Source: Branchipolynoe longqiensis (lineage: Eukaryota > Annelida > Polychaeta > Phyllodocida > Polynoidae). From it: 64,000 nucleotides of DNA. The notes under the pieces were generated by a model. That model saw only the letters and a program-made list of their open reading frames with translations, was not told the origin of the DNA and made no database searches. Shown here one piece after another: positions 44,416-54,877 of the stretch. Each line of letters opens with the position of its first letter. The stretch's first letter is position 1. A program made the position numbers and the translations under genes. The stretch spans positions 23,796,780-23,860,779 of the forward strand of contig CM059194.1 of NCBI GenBank assembly GCA_030323885.1, read 5' to 3'.

Positions 44416-45087
44416 GCACTTTACAACAAAGCAGGCAACAACTAAGAAGCTTAGATAAAATGGTGGAAATTTGAAATAATGAATGAGAAAAGTCACTCTG
44501 GGTGTGAGTGGAGTGCCCAGGATGTTAGTCAATCTAATAGAAAGGCGGAGGTCAACCTTACAAGGCAACATCCACAAAACAACAACTAAAAAGCTCCGAT
44601 AAAACAATGAATGAGAAAGTAATTTTGGGTGTGAGTAGGGTGCCTGGGATGCTGCTCAAATTCTAATATAGACGCAGAGCTCAATTTTATAGCAAGGCAA
44701 CATCAGCAAAGGAATGACGAAAAAGCTCCAAGTATAACAATAATAAAAAAATATTTATTTCCACCTGATCAATGTACACACATGAAAAAGGAGAACGCAG
44801 AAGTACAATACTTATGAGGTGCTTTTCCCATTTTAATAATAACACAGATACATTGCTTATACCATAGAAATAATAAATAGAAAAATAAAAGTAAAAAGCA
44901 TATCAGCATTACCCTCAATACTGTAAATTACATCTAAATATTTATGTACTAGACTACTATTTATTGTGGCGGAAATTTGAAACAAGGAATGAGAAAAGTC
45001 ACTTTGGGTGTGAGTGGAGTGCCCAGGATGTTAGTGAATCTAGTATAAACGCGGAGGTCAACTTTACAACAAGGCAACATCAATAAG

Positions 45088-45422
45088 GCAGACCACACGG
45101 GATGGCCGAATGAGTTAGAGCGTCCGTCTCCGTGTTGATAGATCCTGGGTTCGGACCCTGGTCGAGTCAAACCAATGACTTAAAAATTGATACTTGTCGC
45201 TTCCTAGCCTGGCGCTCGGCATTATTAGGATAGGGCAAGGACTGGTTGGCTCAGTGTCAGGATAATGTGACTGAGTGGGATATGAGGTCATGGTGCTGGC
45301 AGCCTGGTCTTCCAGTGGGGCAGCACTATAAAGTAGAGATGAGTGTGCACTGTCACAAGTCGGTACCCGTCCTGATATGAGCTTAGATGTTGCTAGGACT
45401 TAAAACAATAACAAACAAACAA
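45088..45422 (+). mobile_element. SINE-A reference copy, 9-bp target duplication
   Basis: Flanked by ATCAATAAG at 45079-45087 and 45423-45431. The 335-bp element has a tRNA-like head with A-box GGATGGCCGAATGAG and B-box GGTTCGGACCC, a spacer GTCGAGTCAAACC, a body with TTCCTAGCCTGGCGCTCGGC, AGGATAGGGCAAGGACTGG, TCAGGATAATGTGACTGAG, CACTATAAAGT and CCTGATATGA, and an (AAC)n(AAAC)n tail. Head and RNA polymerase III boxes indicate a Leu/Ser-tRNA-like origin; that origin is an inference. Confidence 0.95.
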
Positions 45423-46314
45423 ATCAATAAGCAACAATTAAGAAGCTCTGACACATAGCGGAAATTTGAAACGATGAATGAACAAGTTACCTTGGGTGTG
45501 AGTGGGGTGCCACAGGATGTAAGTGAATCTAGTATAGACGCGGAGGTCAACCTTATACAACAACATCAGCAAAGTAACAACTGAAGTGGTCTGACAAATG
45601 ACGGAGATTTGAAACGATGAATGAACAAGTTACCTTGGCTGTGAGTGGGGTGCCACAGGATGTTAGTGAATCTAGTATAGACGCGATGGTCAACCTTATA
45701 CAACAACATCAGCAAAGTAACAACTGAAGTGCTCTGACAAATGATGGAAATTTGAAACGATGAATGAACAAGTTACCTTGGGTGTGAGTGGGGTGCCACA
45801 GGATGTTAGTGAATCTAGTATAGACACGGCGGTCAACCTTACACAGCAACATCAGCAAAGTAACAACTGAAGTGCTCTGACAAATGATGGAAATTTGAAA
45901 TAATGAATGAGAAAAGTCACTTTGACTGTGAGTGCAATGCCTGGGACATTAGTGAATCTAATATAGATGCAGAAGTCAACTTTACAACAAGGCAACCACC
46001 TAAAAAGCTCCAACAAATGTTGGAAATTTGAAACAATGAATGAGAAAACTTAGACCAAATCCAACTTCCAAGTCAAATTATTGGTTAGCTAGTATAAAGT
46101 AGGCTTTGCTGTCAGATTGTTTGTGTCTTTTCTCTTGTGCTTTATTCAGTAGTATTTAAATCACACATGAAATTCTCTACAAGACCTGGACCCCCCACTT
46201 TTACATTTTTGTAAAAACGGGGTTTAATGAGGACCAAAAGACTGCTGCTGACCACTTGCCGATTTTATTTGGTCTTTGTTGTTGATACATTAGTTGTTTA
46301 AGTAGGGGAAATTT

Positions 46315-46502
46315 CAATCGTGGACGATTGGTCTTCCTCATTCCACTGCTCCTTGCCCTATCCTAATAATGCCGAGCATCTGGCTAGGAAGCGACAAGTA
46401 TACATTTTTAAGTCATCGGTTTGACTGGATCAGGATTCGAACCCACGATCTACCAACACGGGAGACAGACGCTCTAACTCATTTGGCCATCCCGTCTGGT
46501 CA
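46315..46502 (-). mobile_element. SINE-A alternative-body subfamily, antisense
   Basis: Carries the same join as 37001-37195: GGGGAAATTTCAATCGTGG ... CATTCCACTGCTCCTTGCCC, then the inverted SINE-A head ending GGCCATCCCGTCTGG. Confidence 0.82.
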
Positions 46503-46739
46503 AACCCATATGGGTTATTGTGGCACCACTGATATCTTTTTAACTGGCACGCTCCAGGTTTTCCCCGTTCTCCAGACTCCGTGACATTATCCTGGCATTG
46601 GGAAGTTAGATTTTGCCTTATTCTAATAAAACCCAGTACCAGATAATGTAGTGGGCACTTTAGTAAGGCAATGTATATAATAAATTTAGATGTTAATCTT
46701 TTATCTAGCATTACATTTACATCAATCTAATGGAGGACA

Positions 46740-47020
46740 TGTGGCGTAGTTCATTTTTCCGACACTTTGTGGCACGTCGGTACTAGTGGGCCTAAGCGGC
46801 CATTGACAATGCTTTGAGTTTGCCGGTACGCGCAGTGCAAAACGTTTATTTTATTCAAAATTAATAGAAATGCAGAACCCTAACCTTATAAATTTAATAT
46901 AATCTATTCGTTGAATGTTTTCTATATGTGTATCAAGCAGTTTGTCTCTAGGTGGTGTGGTTTTAGAGATATTTCACTTCTTCTGTATGAAGATTGCTCA
47001 TAGCCATTGAGTTTGCAGTG
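46740..47020 (+). repeat. Dispersed repeat (GCAAAACGT..TTATTTTATTCAAAATTAAT), copy 1
   Basis: Contains CATTGAC..TTGAGTTTGCCGGTA, GCAGTGCAAAACGT, TTCAAAATTAATAGAAAT and CTAGGTGGTGTGGTTTTAG; also found twice in tandem at 48590-49030 and, diverged, near 700-770. Confidence 0.75.
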
Positions 47021-47279
47021 TTACAGTGTGCTGTTTAGGCCTATTTGTTCAATGGCGACGCGAACGGCAGGAATTTGAACTAAAAAGTCGGAGGTCCCCC
47101 ATTAGCATGTCTCATACCATCATGGGTATGCTGGTATGCAGGTATAGCAATACCTCAGGGAGTTTGACGCCCCTGCCCTGCAGAGTTGTAAACCACTGCC
47201 TTGTGGTACAGGTTCTTAACAGAACCGAAGGCTAAGGGAGCAAACCCTGAACAGAAAACCATGTCACTGTGGCAGCATT

Positions 47280-47556
47280 AAGGGCGGTTGATGTATGGAA
47301 CTCCCAACATCTCCCGACCAGCCACTGCAGGGACAAATAGTTTTGCGCCTGTCTTGACATGTTCTTGCCGGTGTGAAACCTCTATTTGCTCCCCGAGAGA
47401 GTGCCGCTGGTAACTTGCAAAAGCCAGCAGCACTTCAACACTTTTGCAGGCAGCTTTCATGAAATGTACAACCGCACACAAAAATGGAGAGCGGCAGTCA
47501 AGTAATGAAAGCAGTCTTGGTCGCATCGCGACCGACAGCATGATGATGATGATGAC
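47280..47556 (+). mobile_element. SINE-like element with the LINE-1st 3' tail
   Basis: From 47482 the sequence AAATGGAGAGCGGCAGTCAA ... GACCGACAGC(ATG)n matches the LINE tail at 9403 and 37338. The preceding 200 bases (GCGGTTGATGTATGGAAC ...) have no frame and differ from the LINE. An earlier 250-base interval (47020-47280) is unassigned. Confidence 0.6.
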
Positions 47557-47700
47557 CATCTGCATTTAGATGTAGACAAATCTGATCACTCAGACTAGTG
47601 TTAGAACTATAACGAGTCAGTTTTACTTATTTTATTCATGTTTTTATTTATATCCTATGGTTAGTAATATCTGTAGAGCTAGGAAATGGGTAGGGTTAGT
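47557..47700 (-). mobile_element. Fragment of the Mutator-like element interior
   Basis: CATTTAGATGTAGACAAATC, CACTCAGACTAGTGTTAGA and GAGTCAGTTTTACTTATT are the reverse complement of 52500-52590. Confidence 0.65.
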
Positions 47701-48194
47701 CAGGCATTTGTTATATATTTCTTTGAAAGAAGTTTCTGTTGGCACATTTGACGTTTTAATATTTAGAACAATAATTAAAAATGGCGGTGTGAACATCAGG
47801 CTGTAAAGTGACTTGATTGTTTTCTGGGGAATTGTATGTTTCTTAGGTGAAAATGCTTAATTATGGATAGTTGCATCTTAAATATATTCATTATATTATT
47901 ATATTGCATGCGTGCATCCATCTTTATGCTAACTTGTCCTGTATTTCTATTAATTTTGAATGAAATCGAAATTTTGCATTGCACGTATCGGCAAACTCAA
48001 TGGCCATGGGCATTTGTTTTGCTGTCTACGCCGTTTTCAGCGCATGCGCAGTCGGAATTACGAACCCGCCTATTGTATCAAAGCCACACAGCCTGAGGAT
48101 GGTCCCCACGACATCTCGCATGGGAAACGGACGCTCTATGCACTTGGCTGTCCATTACCGTCTGCATATTCCCTGAGTAGATGTGAAACAATTA
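47701..48194. other. Unassigned sequence
   Basis: Two overlapping short + frames (47863-48205) have no family resemblance and no splice support. Contains GCGCATGCGC at 48040. Confidence 0.35.
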
Positions 48195-49350
48195 AAGCTG
48201 CATAGTCTCATGAAAGCATCACATTTTCAAAACCAAAGCAGGTACTAAATAAACATTCATGCTAAATATCTAACTTAGATACCGGTTCACTCATTAAACA
48301 TTTATACTTATAGCCGCATAGAAGGAATACTAAATCAATTTAAAGTTGCCTAGTCCGATGGTTTTGAGTTTCTCTCATTTTCTGAGATAAACATATTAGG
48401 TTGTTCATTATAATGTACCTTACTTTAGTTTGAAGTAACTTTTATTTTAAATTGCTAACTTTTGAGATATTTGGAATGGAAACATGCTAAATTAATTTGG
48501 GCAAGCTTGCCAAAACTCTTAACACCATAGACCCCTTTCAATGTTCATAAACATTGTGTATGCGCGCGCGCCTTGGCTGCAGTACGAGTGCACACTGCCA
48601 TTGAGTTTGCTGGTATGCATAGTGCAAAACGTCTATTTTATTCAAAATTAATAGAAATACAGAACTCAAATCTTATCAATTTAATATAATCTGTTCATTC
48701 AATATGTTTTCTATATGTGTTCCAATCGGTTTGTTTCTAGGTGGTGTGGTTTTAGAAATATTTCACTTTTTCTGTATGAAGATTGCTCACAGCGATTGAC
48801 AATGCATTGAGATTGCCGGTATGCACAGTGCAAAACGTCAATTTTATTCAAAATTAATAGAAATACAGAAACCTAACCTTATAAATTTAATATAATCTGT
48901 TTGGTGAATATTTTTTCTATATGTGTTCCAATCGGTTTGTTTCTAGGTGGTGTAGTTTTAGAGATATTTAACTTTTTCTGTATGAAGATTGCTCATGGCC
49001 ATTGAGTTTGCAGTGTGACAGTGTGTCGTCCTGCAGCCAAAAGGCACGCGCACTGACCTAGATACCTATGCTGACGTCATATGAAATAGGTATATTGGCT
49101 TCTGCAGTAACAGGTTCTAGTAATTGACTCAGTATCCCCTTATATGGGACGACAAATGAACACCTTGATGTCCAGTATTTCAATATGCGCACCAATATTA
49201 ACTTTGCATGTTTTCATTAAAAATAATTCCAGATTTACCCCTTTAAAATATAAGTTCCTTCAAACTAAAGTAACATAGTTTATAACAATCAACTTAATGT
49301 TTTGACCTAAAAAATATGGCAGAAACTTCATCCGATTATGCAATTTAAAA
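48195..49350. repeat. Back-to-back GCATAGTCCGATG elements with an inserted tandem repeat
   Basis: Antisense half 48195-48342 (TTAAAGCTGCATAGTCTCAT) abuts a sense element from 48343 (TTTAAAGTTGCCTAGTCCGATG). That body breaks at about 48528 and resumes at 49098 (TTGGCTTCTGCAGTAACAGG); a further antisense remnant ends TCATCCGATTATGCAATTTA at 49346. Confidence 0.7.
48529..49097 (+). repeat. Insertion carrying two tandem copies of the 46740-type repeat
   Basis: Two units of about 206 bp (GCCATTGAGTTTGC... GGTTTGTTTCTAGGTGGTG) lie between inverted edges GCGCGCGCCTTGGCTGCAG and, inverted, GCGCGTGCCTTTTGGCTGCAG. Possible MITE with internal duplication. Confidence 0.6.
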
Positions 49351-49417
49351 TTAACCTCGAGTTGTGGTGTATGGGCACTGTCGGAGTGTACTTGGGACCT
49401 TGGGGCCTTGTCCAGGG

Positions 49418-49677
49418 TCCATACAGCGCCAGGAAAGTCTTGAGCTTATTTATCCCATTGAAAGGCCTTGAATTTAACCTATTTTGGGTATTTAGTCTTG
49501 CAAAGCCTTGAATTCTATTAAACTGTTCCCACTGATCTAAATTAGTCCAAGTTTGGCATTCACTATTGTCCCCCCCACCCCCTGAAATCCAAAGGAAAAT
49601 AGTCTTGAATTCCTATCAATAACAGCCTTGAAGTTGAAACGCGTTGAAATAGCCTTGAATTCCATACCTTCACATGT
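49418..49677 (+). mobile_element. CCTTGAA-rich MITE-like repeat, copy 2
   Basis: Same landmarks as 12866-13113 (AACCTATTTTGGGTATTTAG, CTGAAATCCAAAGG, CTTGAATTCCTATC), with a C run at 49570 and about ten CCTTGAA words. Confidence 0.7.
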
Positions 49678-49944
49678 GTACTGACCCTGCTTTTTGCTGT
49701 TACGCTCAGTGTTAGGTTATTTACATAGTGGGCAGGTTTCACCAAACTGCCTGCTAACCGAACCCTACCGTCGGCATGGTGTTGTTGAAGCGGCCACTGA
49801 CGCCTCTGGGTGGTGATCAACGCCCTGCAGTGCCGGTAGGTGGCAGCAGGAGGACGCGTTGACCTCCTGACCCCTGGCTGGGGGGTGAGGAGGCCATGTG
49901 TTATCAATGTGGCCTGCCAGGGGTAGGGTGATCTATGCGGGCCA

Positions 49945-51110
49945 TGTGACCAGCGGACTGACCGCCAGGCTGACCAGCAGCACACTGGCCAACAGGCTGA
50001 CCAGCGGACTGACCAGCAGAACTGACCGCCAGGCTGACCAGCAGCACACTGACCAACATGCTGACCAGCGGACTGACCAGCGCACTGACCAACAACACAC
50101 TGACCAGCAGGCTGACCAACAGAACTGACCAGCAGGCTGACCAATGGGTACCCAGCAGCGTACTGACCAGCAGAACTGACCAGCAGACTGACCAGCAGCA
50201 CCCTGACCAGCAGGGTAACCCATCGGCTGACCAGCCAGAACTGATCAGCAGGACACTGACCAGCAGCACACTGACCAGCAGCACACTGACCAGCAGGCTG
50301 ACCAACATAACTGACCAGTGGACACCAGCAGGACACTGACCAGCAGCACTCTGACCAGCAGCACACTGACCAGCAACCTGACTGACCAGCAGCACACTGA
50401 CCAGCAGCACACTGACCAGCAGGCTGACCAACATAACTGACCAGTTGACACCAGCAGCACACTGACCAGCAGCACTCTGACCAGCAGGCTGACCAACATA
50501 ACTGACCAGTGGACACCAGCAGCACACTGACCCGCAGCACTCTGACCAGCAGCACACTGACCAGCAGCACCCTGACCAGCAGGCTGACCAGCAGGCTAAC
50601 CCATCGGCTGACCAGCCAGAACTGACCAGCGGACTGACCAGCAGCACACTGACCAGCAGCACACTGACCAGCATGCTGACCAACAGAACTGACCAGCAGG
50701 CTGACCAGTAGCACACTGACCAGCAGGCTGACCAGCAGCACACTGACCATCAGCACACTGACCAGCAGGCTGACCAACATAACTGACCAGTGGACACCAG
50801 CAGCACACTGACCAGCAGCACTCTGACCAGCCAGCTGACTGACCAGCAGGCTGACCAGCAGCACACTTACCAGCAGCACACTGACCAGCAGCACACTGAC
50901 CAACATCACACTGATCAGCAGCACGCTGAGCAGCCGGTGGACTCATTAGCACACTGACCAGCAGCACACTGACCAGCAGCACACTGACCAGCCAGCTGAC
51001 TAATTAGCGGACTGACCAGCGGTCTGATCACTCCGGTGAGGGATGCTGAGAGCGCCCAGTCCTGGCAGTGCCACCCAGTGACCAGCGCACTGACCACCCG
51101 GTCGGGCCCT
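49945..51110 (+). repeat. 15-bp minisatellite CTGACCAGCAGCACA
   Basis: About 70 units of 12-15 bp (CTGACCAGCAGGCTG and CTGACCAACATAACTG variants), with longer blocks such as AACATAACTGACCAGTGGAC repeated at 50310, 50435, 50500 and 50775. The 453-, 279- and other - strand frames (LLVSVLLVSQ) are artefacts. Confidence 0.96.
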
Positions 51111-51335
51111 GGGTGGTAGTTAGTCAGGCCTGAAGCAGGCCTAGTCTGCCCAACCCAACTAACTCATCATTCACTTACTGCATATCCGCCAGCTTTATTC
51201 CACTTCAACCATTATTTCTCAAATCCAAGCGAAGCCGTTGAAATATCTTAACATGTATGTCTGCGGTGACACCCCCCTGAAATGACCTTGACTGTTGCTA
51301 GGGTGTAAAACTCCAAATAAACCAAAACGACAGGG

Positions 51336-51442
51336 ACGTCGTATGTATGTATGTATGTATGTATGTATGTATGTATGTATGTATGTATGTATATATGTAT
51401 GTACCTATGGATGGATGGATGGATGGATGGATGGATGGATGA
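51336..51442 (+). repeat. (GTAT)n then (GATG)n microsatellite
   Basis: Clean tetranucleotide runs to 51400 and 51404-51441, ending at a SINE-A tail. Confidence 0.95.
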
Positions 51443-51443
51443 A

Positions 51444-51747
51444 TTGTTGGTTGGAGTTTTACAACTTGTGACAGTGTGCACTCACGTTGACTTTATACTG
51501 CTGCCCCACTGGGAGATCAGGCCGCCAGCACCATGACCTAATATCCCACTTCGTCACATTATCCTGACACTGAGCCAACCAGTCCTTGCCCTATCCTAAT
51601 AATGCAGAATGTCTGTCTAGGAAGCAACAAGTATAAATTGTTAAGTCATTGGTTTGACTGGACAAGGGTTTGAACCCATGGGTTTGAATCCCATGATCTA
51701 CCAAAACGGGAGATGGACGCTCAACTCATTCGGCCATCCCATTTGGT
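51444..51747 (-). mobile_element. SINE-A antisense with a short internal deletion
   Basis: The inverted tail TTGTTGGTTGGAGTTTTAC passes directly to AACTTGTGACAGTGTGCAC, so about 35 bases are missing; it ends CATTCGGCCATCCCATTTGG. Confidence 0.9.
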
Positions 51748-51839
51748 GTAAAGTAAGGTAGACTATAACAATCAATTTAATATATTTATCTCAGAAGAAA
51801 ATGACAGAAGCTCAAAATCATCACACTCTGCAACTTTAA

Positions 51840-52093
51840 TGCCAAGTACACACCTACCGTTTACGATTCGCGCGCTAAAACTCGCGATGACCTTACGACT
51901 GAGAACAGGCCAATTCATTTTTCGAATCGCGAATCGTATTCGCAAGCAAGCAGTTTTAGCCCTGAAACTGAGTTTTAAGTCGCGAATCGCAATCGGTAGG
52001 TGTGCTAGGGGAGCGCACACCTCACGACTTTTGGGCAGTTTTAGATCGTATACGGTAGGTGGGTGCGGAAAAACTGTAGGTGTGTACCTGGCA
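51840..52093. mobile_element. MITE with TAA duplication (Harbinger-like), TCGCGAATCG-rich
   Basis: The ends TGCCAAGTACACACCTAC and, inverted, TGCCAGGTACACACCTAC differ at one base. TAA at 51837-51839 and 52094-52096. The interior carries TCGCGAATCG, ATTCGCGCG and CGGTAGGTG words. Inserted at the end of a GCATAGTCCGATG fragment (51748-51836). Confidence 0.88.
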
Positions 52094-52134
52094 TAAGACT
52101 TCTCGACAGTTTGCTGTTCTGGTCTATGTGTGTC

Positions 52135-52951
52135 TAGATACAAGATTCACCCCGTACTGTTCTGTACAGTAAGGGTGAAGAACAACCCATCAGAAAAAGT
52201 GGCGAAAGGCTGGGTAAATCAAATGAACACATCATTTCTTAATTCAAGAAACAAAATATATTCTTCACATCTATCTGTCTTAAGCATTTTGAACAAAGAA
52301 ACATACAATTTCAGTCACTTTACAGGCTGATGTTTACATCACCATTGATTCGCCATAAATAATTCTTGTTCTAAATATTAAAATGTCAAATGTGTCAACA
52401 AAACCTTGTTTCAAAGAAATATATAACCAATATCTGATTAAGACTACTCATTTTCTATTTCTACATATGGCATTCACCATAGGATATAAATAAAAACATT
52501 AATCAATAAGTAAAACTGACTCTGGTTATGGCTCTAACACTAGTCTGAGTGCCCAGATTTGTCTAAATCTAAATGCACATGGCATAAGATGTGCTGATTA
52601 TATTGATGAAAGGCAATGCTGGAAACAGATTAATATCTTAATTTATTATATATATTTTTTTTAGTTAGTGTTCTATGTTTCAATCAAGAGCTGAGATGAG
52701 CTGAAACTAGCACATTTCATAACTGCACCCAGTGCATTAGCATGTGCAATGTGCTTCTCGCGGGTTTGTTTTGCTCTGACACATCCCACAATGCACCGCG
52801 CTCCTGGAACGACGATGTAGTCTATAAAGGTAGTCATTGGATACTGGAACCAGGAATTCCACTTCCTGTTCCACACTAACACAGTTTTCGCTCGTATTTA
52901 GACTACACTGTCATTCACCCCTGTTCTGGGTAGGGGTGAATATTTGATCTA
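52135..52951. mobile_element. Mutator-like MITE, 817 bp, 9-bp target duplication
   Basis: The ends TAGATACAAGATTCACCCC and, inverted, TAGATCAAATATTCACCCC. Flanks ATGTGTGTC and ATGTGTGCC are a 9-bp duplication with one change. The terminus folds on itself (ATTCACCCC ... GGGGTGAAT). Interior AT-rich; no transposase frame. Confidence 0.85.
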
Positions 52952-52984
52952 ATGTGTGCCGTGTGTGAACTATGCAGAATTGTG

Positions 52985-53415
52985 ACAAAAGGACTGTATC
53001 ACTGTCAGTACTGTCACTGTCAGTACTGTCACTGTCAGTACTGTCACTGTCAGTAATGTCACTGTCAGTAGTCACTGTCAGTACTGTCACTGTCATTGCC
53101 AGTAATGTCACTGTCAGTACTGTCACTGTCAGTATTGTCACTGTCAGTACTACCACTGTCAGTACTGTCACTGTCAGTACGATCACTGTCAGTACTACCA
53201 CTGTCAGTACTGTCACTGTCAGTACTGTCACTGTCAGTATTGTCACTGTCAGTACTACCACTGTCAGTACTGTCACTGTCAGTACTGTCACTGTCAGTAA
53301 TACCACTGTCAGTACTGTCACTGTCAGTACTGTCACTGTCATTACTACCACTGTCAGTACTGTCACTGTCAGTACTGTCACTGTCAGTACTGTCACTGTC
53401 AGTACTGTCACTGAC
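52985..53415 (+). repeat. 15-bp minisatellite ACTGTCACTGTCAGT
   Basis: About 28 units with variants TACCACTGTCAG and TAATGTCACTG; begins 34 bases after the transposon end. The T/V/S frames on both strands are period artefacts. Confidence 0.96.
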
Positions 53416-53760
53416 CCCCTTATGTTCCCTCCTGGTGCAGAGCCGTTGACAGGGTTTAAACGAGTGGAGTTCTGCGCCTATCGGCCATCATAAAGACGAG
53501 CTGATAAGCGCAGTGCATGACGGGAGGCGATGGGTTCGTATGATAAGTATGCACGTGGTATCAGAACTGGTATGCGCTCACCACCGGGGCAAGGGGCTCA
53601 AGGTCGCCAGCCCTGCAAGTCGCTGCGCACCTTTTCTGCGCATGTACATTTCTTACCTAATCTACCACACCAGACGCGGTGGGGCAGTGCGGGCGGGAGG
53701 AGGGAGGAGGGAGTTGGGGGGGGGGTGAGAAAAAGGTAATTGAAGACAATTTATAGATGA
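53416..53760. other. Unassigned sequence, GGGAGG patch
   Basis: GC-rich with a short GGGCGGGAGGAGG patch at 53690. No exon supported. Confidence 0.35.
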
Positions 53761-54006
53761 TTTTGTTTGTTTGTTTGTTGTTGTTTTACGTCCTAGCAAC
53801 ATCTAAGGTCATATCAGGACAGGAACCGACTTGTGACAATAGCCACTCATGGCGATTTTATAGTGCTGCCACACTGGGAGACCAGGCCACCAGCACCATG
53901 ACCTGATATCCCACTCAGTCACATTATCCTGACACTGAGCTAACCAGTCCTTGGCCTCTCCTAATAATGCCGAGCGCCTGGCTAGGAAGCGACACGTATC
54001 AATTTG
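53761..54006 (-). mobile_element. SINE-A antisense, head missing
   Basis: The inverted tail TTTGTTTGTTTGTTGTTG to GGAAGCGACACGTATCAATT; the tRNA-like part is absent. Confidence 0.9.
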
Positions 54007-54061
54007 TTTAGATGAGCCGAGATGTGTTTAGTATTACCCTGATGAAGAACACTGCTTTATA

Positions 54062-54399
54062 CAGTATAACCCCGTCAAACCAAGCTCGGTTAAACCAAAC
54101 GATCAGTTAATCCAAACTTTTTTTCGGTGGCCCAGCAAAATACTACCATTTATCATATAAAAATGTTGGTGAAACCAAAGTCGCTTAATCCAAATTATTG
54201 GTCAATCCAAACAAAATGTTGGACCCCAGGGCACTCCGGTATGGTTAAACCAAACTTTCATGTGGTTATAATATAAGGTCATCTGAGACCCCACCGACTT
54301 TTTATATGATAAATAGTAGTATTTTGCTGGGTCGCTGAAAAAAGTTTGGATTAACAGATCGTTTGGTTTAACCGAGCTTGGTTTAACTGGGTTATACTG
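54062..54399. mobile_element. MITE, CAGTATAACCCCGT family (mariner-like), 338 bp
   Basis: The ends CAGTATAACCCCGTCAAACC and, inverted, CAGTATAACCCAGTTAAACC with TA on both sides. The interior repeats GGTTAAACCAAA and TTAATCCAAA in both directions. No transposase. Confidence 0.88.
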
Positions 54400-54496
54400 T
54401 ATATACATAAAAAACAATAATCAAAGTGTCCACATACATTGTATATTACATGTGCAATACATGTTTGCTCAAACTTCAAAGTTAAAGTTGAAGCCA

Positions 54497-54577
54497 AAGC
54501 TCGGTTAAACCAATGATCGGTTAATCCAAACAAATTTCTAGGGTCCCTTCAAGTTTGGTTTAACGGGGTTATACTGT
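54497..54577. mobile_element. Right-end fragment of the same MITE family
   Basis: AGCTCGGTTAAACCAATGATC to GGTTTAACGGGGTTATACTG, TA at the right. Confidence 0.75.
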
Positions 54578-54877
54578 AGTAGTACCCTTTGTAATCTATT
54601 GCTCTACTAGTGCTATGGCTATTCTTAACACTGCAGTTTACGTATTGTTTGAAGTAACAGTTATACTTATAGCTAGCTAGCTATTCGATACAAAATCGAT
54701 TTGAGTAAAGCACACGTCCATAACCTAACCTATCACTTCCCAGTCCGCCGTGATCCTGTCCAGCCAGTCCTGGTACTACCCAGTGTACTCTGTTATTACC
54801 GTCTGTCCTATTAGTATTACCACCTTCCACCCCCCTGCCGCCTCCCTTCCCCTCCCTTCCCCTCCCTTCCCCTCCTA
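54578..54877. other. Unassigned sequence with a CCTTCCCCTC patch
   Basis: Short pyrimidine repeat at 54838-54873; nothing else seen. Confidence 0.4.

Larger units (their letters stand above)
43685..46045 (+). repeat. About 140-bp tandem array, interrupted by SINEs
   Basis: Units share GGAAATTTGAAACGATGAATG, TTGGGTGTGAGTGGGGTGCC, GAATCTAGTATAGACGCGG and GGTCAACCTTA. Diverged units at 43690, 44465, 44595, 44970; well-matched ones near 45461, 45601, 45746 and 45889. SINE-D (43805) and SINE-A (45088) lie within. Bases 44740-44940 are plain AT-rich filler. Confidence 0.9.

Noticed and set aside
49563..50924. 453-codon - open frame (LLVSVLLVSQ repeats)
   Set aside because: Produced by a 15-bp minisatellite whose period keeps frames open; hydrophobic text only mimics a membrane protein.
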